From Microcoleus asticus IPMA8 (GTDB taxonomy: Bacteria; Cyanobacteriota; Cyanobacteriia; Cyanobacteriales; Microcoleaceae), in assembly GCF_013179805.1 (NCBI RefSeq), contig NZ_SRRZ01000147.1:1-18299 (forward strand): 18,299 bases of DNA, read 5' to 3'. The notes beneath the pieces were generated by a model. The model saw only the letters and a program-made list of their open reading frames with translations, did no database searches and was not told the origin of the DNA. Shown here piece by piece: positions 7,837 to 15,415 of the stretch. How positions within the stretch are numbered: position 1 is the first letter of the stretch; every line of letters begins with the position of its first letter. The position numbers and the translations under genes were made by a program.

Positions 7837-8304
7837 ATGACTCATCCCCTAATCCCACAAATCATTGACTTAGCTACCCCCGTTGCGGAAACACTGGGAT
7901 TGGAAGTAGTGGGAGCAGTGTTTCACACCAACCAAAATCCTCCCGTCTTGCGGGTAGACATCCGCAACCTCCAACAAGACACTGGTTTAGCCGACTGCGA
8001 GCGCATGAGCACAGCCCTCGATGCCGAGTTAGAGGCAGCCGACATCATACCCGATGCCTACGTGCTAGAGATTTCCAGTCCGGGAATATCCCGATTGCTC
8101 AGCAGCGATCGAGAATTCATTACCTTTAAAGGTTTCCCCGTGACAGTCAAAGCCACCGAACCGGACTCGCGAATCAAAGAGTGGAAAGGACTGCTCCTGT
8201 CCCGGGATGAAACAGCGGTTTATCTCAATCAAAAAGGGCGACAGGTTAAAATTCCCCGCCCTCAGATTGTCAAAGTTGAACTAGACGAAGGAAAGGAGAG
8301 GTAA
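7837..8304 (+). CDS. rimP: Ribosome maturation factor RimP
   Basis: A 155-residue protein of normal RimP length. RimP binds the 30S subunit and is needed for its maturation. The N-terminal domain (about 1-85) includes LGLEVVGAVF, VLRVDI and DCERMSTALDAELE, and the hallmark VLEISSPGISRLLSSDREF lies at about 73-91. The C-terminal SH3-like part reads FPVTVKA through GRQVKIPRPQIVKVELDE. The ATG at 7837 gives the conserved N-terminus, though no strong ribosome binding site precedes it. The order rimP-nusA-ylxR-infB is the standard one, which supports the call. About 270 bases of non-coding DNA with a strong hairpin separate it from nusA, unlike the tight spacing common elsewhere. Confidence 0.95.
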   Translation: MTHPLIPQIIDLATPVAETLGLEVVGAVFHTNQNPPVLRVDIRNLQQDTGLADCERMSTALDAELEAADIIPDAYVLEISSPGISRLLSSDREFITFKGFPVTVKATEPDSRIKEWKGLLLSRDETAVYLNQKGRQVKIPRPQIVKVELDEGKER

Positions 8305-8311
8305 AGGGAAA

Positions 8312-8346
8312 TTTTGAGTTTTGAGTTTTGAGTTTTGAGTTTTGAG
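8312..8346 (+). repeat. Heptamer tandem repeat, five copies of TTTTGAG
   Basis: Five perfect contiguous copies of the seven-base unit TTTTGAG begin seven bases after the rimP stop. Short tandem heptamers between genes are well known in filamentous cyanobacteria. The copy number is likely to vary between strains. Confidence 0.95.
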
Positions 8347-8351
8347 ATTGC

Positions 8352-8393
8352 CTCGCAGCAAGCTGAAAACGCTTGGCTGCGAGTTAATTTTTA
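8352..8393 (+). terminator. Strong hairpin with T-rich tail between rimP and nusA
   Basis: CTCGCAGCAAGC (8352-8363) pairs with GCTTGGCTGCGAG (8371-8383) to give a 12-pair stem with one bulged base and a loop of TGAAAAC, followed by TTAATTTTTAA. It has the form of an intrinsic terminator or attenuator. It lies inside the rimP-nusA interval, so either nusA has its own promoter in the remaining 190 bases or read-through is controlled, which would be a natural place for NusA feedback. Confidence 0.6.
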
Positions 8394-8561
8394 ACAATCC
8401 TATCTGTAGCAGCGGGTTGAATAGGGACAACAAATAAATTGTTACAGCACCGAGTTACCCTAATCCAATCCAGTAACTCATCACTCCTATTTCATCACTT
8501 TTTCTTGAAACTTTCCCAGTACAAATTACCGATTACCAGTTACTTATTACCACAGCAAAAA

Positions 8562-8566
8562 AGGAG
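8562..8566 (+). promoter_or_regulatory. AGGAG ribosome binding site of nusA
   Basis: AGGAG lies eight bases before the ATG at 8575 and supports that start over the ATG two codons downstream at 8581. Confidence 0.75.
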
Positions 8567-8574
8567 CGTTTTAT

Positions 8575-9864
8575 ATGTCAATGGTTCCCCTGCCCGGACT
8601 AAAAGAAATGGTCGAAGGTATTAGCAAAGAACGCAATTTACCCAAACACGCCGTCCAAGCAGCCTTGCGAGAAGCCCTGCTCAAAGGATACGAACGCTAC
8701 CGCCGTACCCAAAAACTCGATCACTTCAGCGAAGAATACTTCGACAACTTTGATGTAGAACTCGACGCCGAACAAGAAGGTTTCCGCGTTTTAGCCAACA
8801 AAACTATTGTCGAAGAAGTCATCAATCCCGATCACGAAATCTCACTTACGGAAGTGCAAGAAGTAGCCACGGAAGCTCAACCGGGCAGCATCGTGCTCGT
8901 AGACGTAACACCAAATCAAAAAGAATTTGGTCGCATGGCCGCGATCCAGACGAAACAAGTTCTCGCTCAAAAACTGCGCGACCAACAGCGCAAAATGATT
9001 CAAGAAGAGTTTAAAGATTTAGAAGAAACCGTTCTTCAAGCAAGAGTCCTCAGGTTTGAGAGGCAGTCGGTAATTTTAGCAGTTACCAGCAGCTTCGGTC
9101 AGCCAGAAGTAGATGCCGAACTCCCTAAGCGCGAACAGTTGCCCAACGACAATTACCGGGCCAACGCTACATTCAAGGTTTATCTCAAAAAAGTAGGCGA
9201 AGGCTCTACTAGAGGGCCGCAGTTACTTGTTTCTAGAGCGGACGCAGGTTTGGTGGTTTACCTGTTTGCTAACGAAGTACCAGAAATAGAAGACGGGGTG
9301 GTGAGGATTGTCGCCGTAGCCAGGGAGGCAAATCCGCCCTCCCGGCACGTCGGCCCCCGGACTAAAATAGCAGTTGATACTCTCGATCGGGACGTAGATC
9401 CCGTAGGAGCCTGCATCGGAGCGCGGGGATCGCGGATTCAGGTAGTAGTCAACGAATTGCGCGGCGAAAAAATAGACGTGATCCGCTGGTCTCCAGACCC
9501 AGCAACTTATATTGCTAACGCTCTGAGTCCCGCTAGAGTAGATGAAGTGCGTTTAGTTGCTCCAGAAGGCAGGAGAGCTCACATTTTGGTCGCTGAAGAC
9601 CAACTGAGTCTTGCCATTGGCAAAGAAGGTCAGAACGTCCGCCTAGCAGCTCGCCTAACCGGTTGGAAAATCGATATCAAAGATATTGCTAAGTACGATC
9701 GCGCGGCCGAAGACAGCAAATTGGCAGCAGAAGCAACTAGGCTCGAAGAACTAGCAGGCGACTACGATGCAGACGAAGCGGGCGACTACGACGGCGACGA
9801 GGAAACCGCAGAATTTGAGGAAGAGGAGGCAGCCGCCACGGAGGAAACCGAAGCCGCAGTCTAA
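8575..9864 (+). CDS. nusA: Transcription termination/antitermination factor NusA
   Basis: A 429-residue NusA, which binds RNA polymerase and nascent RNA and controls pausing, termination and antitermination. The N-terminal polymerase-binding domain (about 1-130) starts MVPLPGLKEMVEGISKERN and contains ALREALLKGYERYRR. An S1 domain follows (about 133-205). The KH region contains the conserved DPVGACIGARGSRIQ with GXXG loop G282-G285, and a second KH domain has GKEG at 349-352 in LAIGKEGQNVRLAARLTGW. There are no C-terminal acidic repeats of the E. coli type. The protein ends in a short, very acidic tail (about 388-429) with a duplicated GDYDADEA/GDYDGDEE unit. Length and layout fit cyanobacterial NusA. 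Confidence 0.97.
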   Translation: MSMVPLPGLKEMVEGISKERNLPKHAVQAALREALLKGYERYRRTQKLDHFSEEYFDNFDVELDAEQEGFRVLANKTIVEEVINPDHEISLTEVQEVATEAQPGSIVLVDVTPNQKEFGRMAAIQTKQVLAQKLRDQQRKMIQEEFKDLEETVLQARVLRFERQSVILAVTSSFGQPEVDAELPKREQLPNDNYRANATFKVYLKKVGEGSTRGPQLLVSRADAGLVVYLFANEVPEIEDGVVRIVAVAREANPPSRHVGPRTKIAVDTLDRDVDPVGACIGARGSRIQVVVNELRGEKIDVIRWSPDPATYIANALSPARVDEVRLVAPEGRRAHILVAEDQLSLAIGKEGQNVRLAARLTGWKIDIKDIAKYDRAAEDSKLAAEATRLEELAGDYDADEAGDYDGDEETAEFEEEEAAATEETEAAV

Positions 9865-9892
9865 AAACTGTGACATTTACCGAAGAAGAATT

Positions 9893-10047
9893 CAGAATTC
9901 AGGAGCCAGAATCCAGAATGGGTTCTGTGCGACAGGATGGAGAATCGAGGTTGAAATCCCGCGATTTTAATCGGGGATCGCAAAAAAAATTTTCCGTGAC
10001 CGTTACCCCTGACTTGGGGCATGGCGTATTTTGAATCCTGAATTCTG
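9893..10047. repeat. 155-bp element bounded by 12-bp perfect inverted repeats
   Basis: CAGAATTCAGGA at 9893-9904 is the exact inverse of TCCTGAATTCTG at 10036-10047. Inside is a hairpin (ATCCC 9956-9960 and CGATT 9962-9966 against AATCGGGGAT 9969-9978, one bulged G) followed by eight As. The interior matches my memory of a dispersed intergenic repeat in Oscillatoria/Microcoleus genomes, but I could not search. It carries no credible gene; the minus-strand reading frame over it appears to be a by-product. It may be a MITE-like repeat. Confidence 0.55.
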
Positions 10048-10150
10048 TCTTCAGACTCCTGACTCCTTGTCATAAGATTTTCTCTCTTCGGGAGACAAGG
10101 AGGACTTGTCCCCTACTGCCCACTCTCCCCATACTCCCCCTCTCACTCGG

Positions 10151-10429
10151 ATGAAATCGAACTACCGGTGCTGTGCAAGTTGTCGAAAAATAGCTCCTAA
10201 GGAAGCTTTTTGGCGAGTAGTCAGGCTCTATCCTTCTCATCAGGTACAATTAGATCGTGGCATGGGCCGATCTGCTTACCTTTGTCGGGAAGGCGAATGC
10301 CTCAAAGCAGCTCAGAAAAAAAATCGACTTGGGCGATCGCTCAAAGCGCCTGTGTCTGACGAACTGTACCAAACACTTTGGCAGCGTTTAGCCACATCTG
10401 ACTGTACATCTTACTCTGACCGGGCCTGA
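10151..10429 (+). CDS. ylxR: YlxR/DUF448 family protein
   Basis: A 92-residue protein of the YlxR family, small basic proteins with an RNA-binding-like fold encoded between nusA and infB. The sequence reads MKSNYRCCASCRKIAPK, then FWRVVRLYPS, LDRGMGRSAYLC and AAQKKNRLGRSLK, which are the conserved parts of the family. Cysteines at 7, 8 and 11 and in LCREGEC could bind metal, though this is not established. The ATG at 10151 is preferred over a TTG 45 bases upstream, because the intervening residues come from a C-rich low-complexity stretch. No good ribosome binding site precedes it. Its molecular role in cyanobacteria is not settled. Confidence 0.92.
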   Translation: MKSNYRCCASCRKIAPKEAFWRVVRLYPSHQVQLDRGMGRSAYLCREGECLKAAQKKNRLGRSLKAPVSDELYQTLWQRLATSDCTSYSDRA

Positions 10430-10848
10430 CGAAAAACCGACAATAGTTCGGTATCGACTGTATAAACCCTCTTGGCAGCCCTACCAGTAATTACCGGTAG
10501 CGCCAGCTATAAAACCCCAATCCGATCTGCCCACCAGTCTGGAAAGATTTGTGTCAGATTAGATAAGGGTAGGGTACTACCAGAGGTATCCTCAAGGTGG
10601 AAAGGCAAACTTTGAAGCTTGAGAGAGTGGGTTTTGCCAAAACTCAGACTTCGGAGTTCCAAGTTCCCAAACAGACTTGAGAATTCTTCAACCGCAGACT
10701 TCAGCGAGTTGCATCTTTTTAGATAAAATTGCTGAGCGAGTACCAAAACCCCGATTCCTGACACTGAATCAATCACAGCGAATGATGTCGTCATTAGAAC
10801 AAAAAATCACAATGTAAAAACTGGTTGGCACAAAAGAGGGCAGAGTGG
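10430..10848. other. Long gap between ylxR and infB
   Basis: In many bacteria ylxR and infB nearly touch, but here about 419 bases separate them. A 20-nt imperfect palindrome lies at 10481-10500 (separate entry), with TATAAA at 10461-10466 and again at 10508-10513 as possible -10 boxes; neither has a convincing -35 partner. A 95-codon minus-strand frame at 10507-10794 has no recognisable family and is probably not a gene. The stretch may hold an internal promoter and leader for infB. Confidence 0.5.
10481..10500. promoter_or_regulatory. 20-nt imperfect palindrome upstream of infB
   Basis: CTACCAGTAATTACCGGTAG reads the same on both strands except for one symmetric pair of mismatches. It lies near TATAAA boxes, which would suit an operator for a dimeric protein. 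It could also be a chance hairpin. No known binding-site consensus was recognised. Confidence 0.35.
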
Positions 10849-13800
10849 ATGAACAACGGCAAAGTAAGAATTTACGAATTATCACGGGAACTAAATTTGG
10901 ATAATAAAGACATCTTGGCAGTTTGCGAACGGCTCAATATTTCAGTCAAGAGCCACAGCAGCACAATTACAGAATCCGAAGCAGAGCGCATTCGCAAAAC
11001 GGCGGAAAAATACGTAGCCAGCAGCCACTCTTCCCCCGGCAAGCCAGCTCCCCCCGAAAGAGCAGCAGCGCCATCTAGAGAATCTGGCCCTCACCCTAAC
11101 GACCAACAAAAAAAGCAGCAAATTTTAGAAATACGCAGTCCAAAAGTACGGCCGGCTGGTGCAAACTCCCAGCCTGCGGGCAACGAGGAGCAAAAAACCC
11201 AGTCTGGGGCCACCGTGGCAACTCCTCCCAAGTCGCCTGCAGCTCAACAACTCCAGCCTCCAGCTAAACCAAATATCAATCGACCTGTACTGTCGAAGCC
11301 AAATGTCGCTGTGTCGGCGGCTCCGTCAGAAGTGTCGGAAAATGTAGGTGCGAGCGCCCCGGAAACCACCGCCCAGGCTCAGGCACCTGCGGCACCTCAA
11401 CCGCCGTCGGAAAAGGCTCCAGAACGCATCCAGCAACCGCCGAGCGCCCCTCCCGCGCCCTCGGCAAAACTCACGTCGCCGCCAGTCAGAGCGGCGTCCG
11501 AGTCGGCTAGCCGTAACCCACAAAATCTGGGAAACAAGCCGGTACTCAAACTTGCAAAAACCGAGCAAGAGCAATCAGGACAGTCAGAAACTCTGGAAGC
11601 GCCGGCTAAACCGAGCCGCCCCAGCAGACCTGCACCGGGATCTGCTACCGAATCTCGCGACGCGCAAAGACCGCGCCGGGAAGGCGCTGGTGGCCCAGTC
11701 AAAACTCCACTGGCCGATCGACCCCAGCCCGGCGGCCCGCGCCGGAGTCTTGCCCCCGCAACGTCAGCTACCGGGCTGCGTAGCCGGGGCGGTGGCACCG
11801 GAGCCATAGGGGATGACACTGATGACAATGAAGAAGATAATACGCCGTTGCTGGAGATTCCTCTCCTCGAAAGGCCCTCCCTCCCTCGTCCTGCCAAAAA
11901 GACATCGGTCATTTGGGAAGAAGATGATGACGAAAACTCAGATGCTGCTAAAGCTGCTAAGGCTGTTAAGGCAAAACGTTCTCGCCTCAAACCCATAGAC
12001 GAGGATGATGATGACTTAGAAAACGGCTTGGATCTGCCAGCACCAGTCACGGTCAGCCTGTCCCTAGCCCGCCCAGCTAAAGCGAAGGGACAAGCAGCAC
12101 CCAAGTCAACACCAACTCCGGGCGCACCCGGAAGCAGCGGAAAAAATAAGAGACCAGGCCCTTCTCACGATAAAAGTTCTTCTTCAGGCTCCAGCGGGGG
12201 ACGCGGCAACCGGGGCAAAACAGCGGAAGCTAAGGTAGAACGTCCAGAAAAGCTGCTGCTGAGCAGGCCGATGACCGTTCAAGAACTAGCAGTTACTCTG
12301 GCTGTTCCCGAAACCGAAATTATTAAGCGGCTTTTCTCTAAAGGAATTGCGGTAAATATAACCGAAACCCTGGACATTCCAGCGGTGAGGATGGTAGCCG
12401 AAGAAATGGGCGTAGAGGTGGAAACCCCTGAAAAAGTAGCCCCAGCTATCAAAGTGATCGAGATGCTGGACGCAGCGGATTTGGAATACCTAGAACGCCG
12501 TCCCCCAGTAGTAACGATTATGGGTCACGTGGATCACGGCAAAACTACGTTGCTCGACTCGATCCGCAAAACCAAGGTGGCTCAGGGAGAAGCTGGGGGA
12601 ATTACCCAGCACATCGGTGCTTACCACGTAGATGTGGAACACGAAGGCAAGAGCCAGCAGGTGGTATTTTTGGATACGCCCGGCCACGAAGCCTTTACAG
12701 CGATGCGGGCTCGGGGAACACGGGTTACGGACATCGCCATCTTGGTGGTGGCGGCGGACGACGGCGTGCGACCCCAGACAATTGAAGCGATCAGCCACGC
12801 GAAAGCGGCGAAAGTGCCAATTGTCGTGGCTATCAATAAAGTTGACAAGGAAGGTGCTCAGCCGGAACGGGTGAAGCAAGAGCTTACTGAGTACGGCTTG
12901 GTCGCAGATGACTGGGGCGGCGATATCACGATGGTTCCAGTCAGCGCGATCCGAGGCGAAAACCTGGATACGCTGTTGGAAATGATTCTGACAGTGGCGG
13001 AAATGGAAGACCTCAACGCCAACCCGCACCGACCGGCTAAGGGTACTGTGATTGAAGCTCACCTCGACAAGGCAAGGGGACCTGTGGCAACTCTGCTGGT
13101 GCAGAACGGCACTCTGCGAGTGGGCGATATTGTGGTCGCAGGCTCGGCTTTGGGCAAGGTGCGGGCAATGATCGATGACCGGGGCGAGCGCGTAGAGCAA
13201 GCAACTCCATCCTTCGCGGTGGAAGTGCTGGGGCTGCGGGAAGTTCCTCGCGCCGGAGACGAGTTTGATGTCTTCGCAAACGAAAAAGAAGCTGCTGCGA
13301 TCGCCTCTGGAAGAGCTACCTCCCAACGAGATTCCCGCCTGCTGCAAGGCGGCCGGATCAGCCTCAGCGGCTTCTCTCAACAAGCTAAGGAAGGCGTTCT
13401 CAAGGAACTCAACTTGATCTTGAAGGCAGATGTCCAAGGCTCCCTCGAAGCAATTGTCGGCGCTCTGACTCAACTTCCTCAAAAAGAAGTTCAACTCCGA
13501 CTGCTGCTATCTGCTCCTGGGGAAATTACAGAAACGGATATTGACCTCGCTGCAGCCAGTAATGCTGTAATTATCGGGTTCAATACTACTCTCGCCACTG
13601 ACGCTCGCCTCGCCGCCGACCAAGCAGGCGTAGACGTGCGGGAATACAGCATCATCTACAACCTCTTGGATGACATTCAAGGGGCGATGGAAGGCCTGCT
13701 GGAACCCGAACTGGTGGAAGAACCTCTGGGTCAAGTGGAAGTGCGCGCTGTCTTCGCGATCGGTCGCGGGGCTGTGGCTGGATGTATGGTACTCTCTGGC

Positions 13801-14016
13801 AAAGTCATCCGTAACTGTAAAGTGCGGGTGCGTCGGGGCAACAATGTCGTTTACGAAGGTGTCCTCGACTCCCTAAAACGGATGAAGGAAGATGCCAAGG
13901 AAGTCAATGCGGGCTTTGAATGCGGCATTTCCTTGAGCGGGTTTAGCGACTGGGCGGAGGGCGATCTTATTGAAGCCTACCGGATGGTTACTAAGCGCCG
14001 GACTCTATCTCAATAG
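10849..14016 (+). CDS. infB: Translation initiation factor IF-2
   Basis: A 1055-residue IF2, the GTPase that brings initiator tRNA to the 30S subunit and promotes subunit joining. The ATG at 10849, preceded by AGAGGG, gives the typical start MNNGKVRIYELSRELNLDNK; a TTG 24 bases upstream is less likely. An N-terminal helical domain (about 1-55) leads into a long disordered linker (about 60-460), rich in Pro, Ala and Ser with acidic DDD/EDN patches, as is usual in cyanobacteria. A second IF2_N domain follows (about 470-530). The G domain has GHVDHGKT (559-566), DTPGHEAF from D609 and NKVD from N663. Domains II-IV follow and end in KRRTLSQ. All GTPase motifs look intact. Confidence 0.97.
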   Translation: MNNGKVRIYELSRELNLDNKDILAVCERLNISVKSHSSTITESEAERIRKTAEKYVASSHSSPGKPAPPERAAAPSRESGPHPNDQQKKQQILEIRSPKVRPAGANSQPAGNEEQKTQSGATVATPPKSPAAQQLQPPAKPNINRPVLSKPNVAVSAAPSEVSENVGASAPETTAQAQAPAAPQPPSEKAPERIQQPPSAPPAPSAKLTSPPVRAASESASRNPQNLGNKPVLKLAKTEQEQSGQSETLEAPAKPSRPSRPAPGSATESRDAQRPRREGAGGPVKTPLADRPQPGGPRRSLAPATSATGLRSRGGGTGAIGDDTDDNEEDNTPLLEIPLLERPSLPRPAKKTSVIWEEDDDENSDAAKAAKAVKAKRSRLKPIDEDDDDLENGLDLPAPVTVSLSLARPAKAKGQAAPKSTPTPGAPGSSGKNKRPGPSHDKSSSSGSSGGRGNRGKTAEAKVERPEKLLLSRPMTVQELAVTLAVPETEIIKRLFSKGIAVNITETLDIPAVRMVAEEMGVEVETPEKVAPAIKVIEMLDAADLEYLERRPPVVTIMGHVDHGKTTLLDSIRKTKVAQGEAGGITQHIGAYHVDVEHEGKSQQVVFLDTPGHEAFTAMRARGTRVTDIAILVVAADDGVRPQTIEAISHAKAAKVPIVVAINKVDKEGAQPERVKQELTEYGLVADDWGGDITMVPVSAIRGENLDTLLEMILTVAEMEDLNANPHRPAKGTVIEAHLDKARGPVATLLVQNGTLRVGDIVVAGSALGKVRAMIDDRGERVEQATPSFAVEVLGLREVPRAGDEFDVFANEKEAAAIASGRATSQRDSRLLQGGRISLSGFSQQAKEGVLKELNLILKADVQGSLEAIVGALTQLPQKEVQLRLLLSAPGEITETDIDLAAASNAVIIGFNTTLATDARLAADQAGVDVREYSIIYNLLDDIQGAMEGLLEPELVEEPLGQVEVRAVFAIGRGAVAGCMVLSGKVIRNCKVRVRRGNNVVYEGVLDSLKRMKEDAKEVNAGFECGISLSGFSDWAEGDLIEAYRMVTKRRTLSQ

Positions 14017-14022
14017 TTTTGA

Positions 14023-14132
14023 GTTGTGAGTGTTGGGTTGGAAGAGAAGTTTTGAGCGAAGGCAACTAAATTGCCGATCGCTCGCCACTATTCTCTTCGC
14101 TCAATACTCCCAAACTCATCACTCGCAACTTT
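14023..14132 (+). terminator. Long nested hairpin downstream of infB, possible terminator
   Basis: GAGCGA (14054-14059) plus GGCAA pair with TTGCC plus TCGCTC (14078-14083) around CTAAA. GAAGAGAA (14041-14048) matches TTCTCTTC (14091-14098) outside it, and AGTTGTGAGTG just after the infB stop is nearly the inverse of CACTCGCAACT near 14120-14130, which is followed by TTTTGTTTTC. The whole could fold into one long imperfect stem ending in a T-rich run. Confidence 0.45.
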
Positions 14133-14389
14133 TGTTTTCAACTTATAGCAGAAGGAAGAAGGAAAAAGGTTGTAGTTATCTGGGAGAAAAGGAAGAAGCA
14201 ATAAAAGCAGAGATGTCAGCAATTAAAAACGTCCTAATCGTCTTGCCTGTTGCTGAAAATTCAAAATTTAAAACTCAAATAAGACTTACGCAAAGCAACC
14301 GATATTCTTCCCAAAAAGCTCGGTTTGACCGCTAGATATGTACTCTTCGCACCGATTTATGGGTCAAGAGTGCGTCTCAGACTGTTAAA

Positions 14390-14420
14390 ACTCATAACTC
14401 ATAACTCATAACTCATAACT
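14390..14420 (+). repeat. Heptamer tandem repeat, four copies of ACTCATA
   Basis: Four perfect contiguous ACTCATA units are followed by a partial fifth (ACT). They end seven bases before the GTG start of the next gene, so copy number could affect its translation or leader length. Confidence 0.93.
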
Positions 14421-14427
14421 ATTTAAA

Positions 14428-15174
14428 GTGCGTTCTTTTTGGTCAGATCCTTTTTTGTGGATTCATCTTTCTGGGGCGGCTACACTGCCGATTTTCCTGG
14501 GACTGTGCTTGCTGGGACTCGCAGTGGGTTCTCCCCTGCTCCCTGTGTGGTTAGAAATGTTTTTAGTGGCTGTAGCAGGTATTGTTCCTGTGCTGTTGAT
14601 GCAGTGGTTCCGCCCTTTTTACATTTTTAGTATTTTAGTGGTGGCGGTGAAACCGCAGAATTTAACTTCTTTGCAGCAGCGGATTCTGACTCGGTTTAAA
14701 ACTAAGTTAAATAAAGGAATCGCTCTTTTTGTTGCTGTTTTGCTGGCAGTAATTTTGTGGCAGCTCTACCGCTTCGCTCCCCTCGCGGCTTCGGTGGCTC
14801 CCTTCCCTCCTTCCTTGCGGTGGGCTGGATTGTTGTTGGCAGCTTCTACTTTTTTCGCTAGCAATTTGTTTTTGCAGGTGTCTGCTAGTGTCATGGGGGT
14901 TTTGCTGACGCCGGAATCAGAATTTGCAGCGACAAAGCCTCATGTTTTAGAAAAAATTCGGCAGGATTTTACGATCGCACCTTGGCAAGTCGATCGACTT
15001 TTGCCGGTTTTCGCCGCCGAGACAACTGCCGCTGTGGCTGCACCCGCAGAGCCAATGGGGCAAGAAGCATCCGGCATAGGGAATTCGTCGTCAGGCGGCA
15101 GTATTGTCAACCCAAAACCTGCTGACATCAACGGCGTTACATCTCTACCGGAAGAGTCGATCGAAAAAAAGTGA
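14428..15174 (+). CDS. Low-complexity tail membrane protein
   Basis: A 248-residue integral membrane protein starting with GTG and reading MRSFWSDPFLWIHLSGAATL, the start I know from a cyanobacterial family often called low-complexity tail membrane protein. Hydrophobic segments lie at about 11-33, 39-60, 96-116 and 131-158, with a basic loop (QQRILTRFKTKLNKG) between. After about residue 195 the chain becomes an Ala/Gly/Ser-rich tail ending in ESIEKK. No enzyme motif is visible and the family's role is not established. It follows infB in the same direction but is 411 bases away, so a shared transcript is uncertain. There is no clear ribosome binding site. Confidence 0.85.
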   Translation: MRSFWSDPFLWIHLSGAATLPIFLGLCLLGLAVGSPLLPVWLEMFLVAVAGIVPVLLMQWFRPFYIFSILVVAVKPQNLTSLQQRILTRFKTKLNKGIALFVAVLLAVILWQLYRFAPLAASVAPFPPSLRWAGLLLAASTFFASNLFLQVSASVMGVLLTPESEFAATKPHVLEKIRQDFTIAPWQVDRLLPVFAAETTAAVAAPAEPMGQEASGIGNSSSGGSIVNPKPADINGVTSLPEESIEKK

Positions 15175-15327
15175 AATAAAAAATTAAGATGGGCACACTT
15201 GTAGTTTAAGCTACTTTACTTTGGACAGATGTATGCTTTTAAACAAACAGGTAATTCCCCTTCTATGATTGAGATTATTAATAGTCTTAATATTTAATTT
15301 TTAATCGCAGGCTGTGGATATTTTATA

Positions 15328-15356
15328 TTGGTTATTTGGAGAGAAGAATCTATAAT
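15328..15356 (+). promoter_or_regulatory. Sigma-70-type promoter of the 74-residue protein gene
   Basis: A perfect TATAAT lies at 15351-15356, and TTGGTT at 15328-15333 is 17 bases upstream, the ideal spacing for a primary sigma factor. Transcription would begin near 15363 and give a leader of about 50 bases before the ATG at 15416. Confidence 0.65.
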
Positions 15357-15415
15357 AGAGAGTGTCAAGATAAGCTTTCAATCCTTACAGGGGATTAAAA
15401 CAGAGGTATAACAAT

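Larger units (their letters stand above)
14017..14427. other. Gene-free region after infB with nested inverted repeats
   Basis: About 411 bases hold a large imperfect hairpin region just after the infB stop (separate entry), a stretch of low-complexity A-rich DNA including AATTCAAAATTTAAAACTC near 14258, a TAAGACTTACGCAAAG motif resembling common cyanobacterial intergenic repeats, and the heptamer repeat at 14390-14420. A 101-codon plus-strand reading frame covers much of it but has no protein-like features. Confidence 0.6.

Noticed and set aside
7686..7868. Short plus-strand frame overlapping the rimP start
   Set aside because: It runs through the hairpin cluster and into rimP in another frame; the structure explains the region better than coding.
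9861..10073. 70-codon minus-strand frame between nusA and ylxR
   Set aside because: It is produced by the 155-bp repeat element; its translation recurs in my memory only as a spurious annotation of that kind of repeat.
10106..10150. Upstream TTG start for ylxR
   Set aside because: It would add 15 residues from a C-rich low-complexity stretch; the family begins at the MKSNYRC methionine.
10507..10794. 95-codon minus-strand frame upstream of infB
   Set aside because: Composition is somewhat protein-like, but no family was recognised, no ribosome binding site precedes it, and it lies in the likely infB leader.
11397..12104. 235-codon minus-strand frame across the infB linker
   Set aside because: The Ser/Arg/Gly-rich translation mirrors the low-complexity Pro/Ala linker on the other strand; no protein features of its own.
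12490..13494. 334-codon open frame on the minus strand inside infB
   Set aside because: It lies wholly antisense to the conserved GTPase core of IF2, has no recognisable family, and is a by-product of GC-rich codon use.
14030..14335. 101-codon frame after infB
   Set aside because: It covers nested inverted repeats and A-rich low-complexity DNA, and the translation is unlike a folded protein.
15375..15401. CRISPR array
   Set aside because: Only one repeat-like unit exists, with no second copy, spacer or cas gene in the window. Kept only as a low-interest resemblance.
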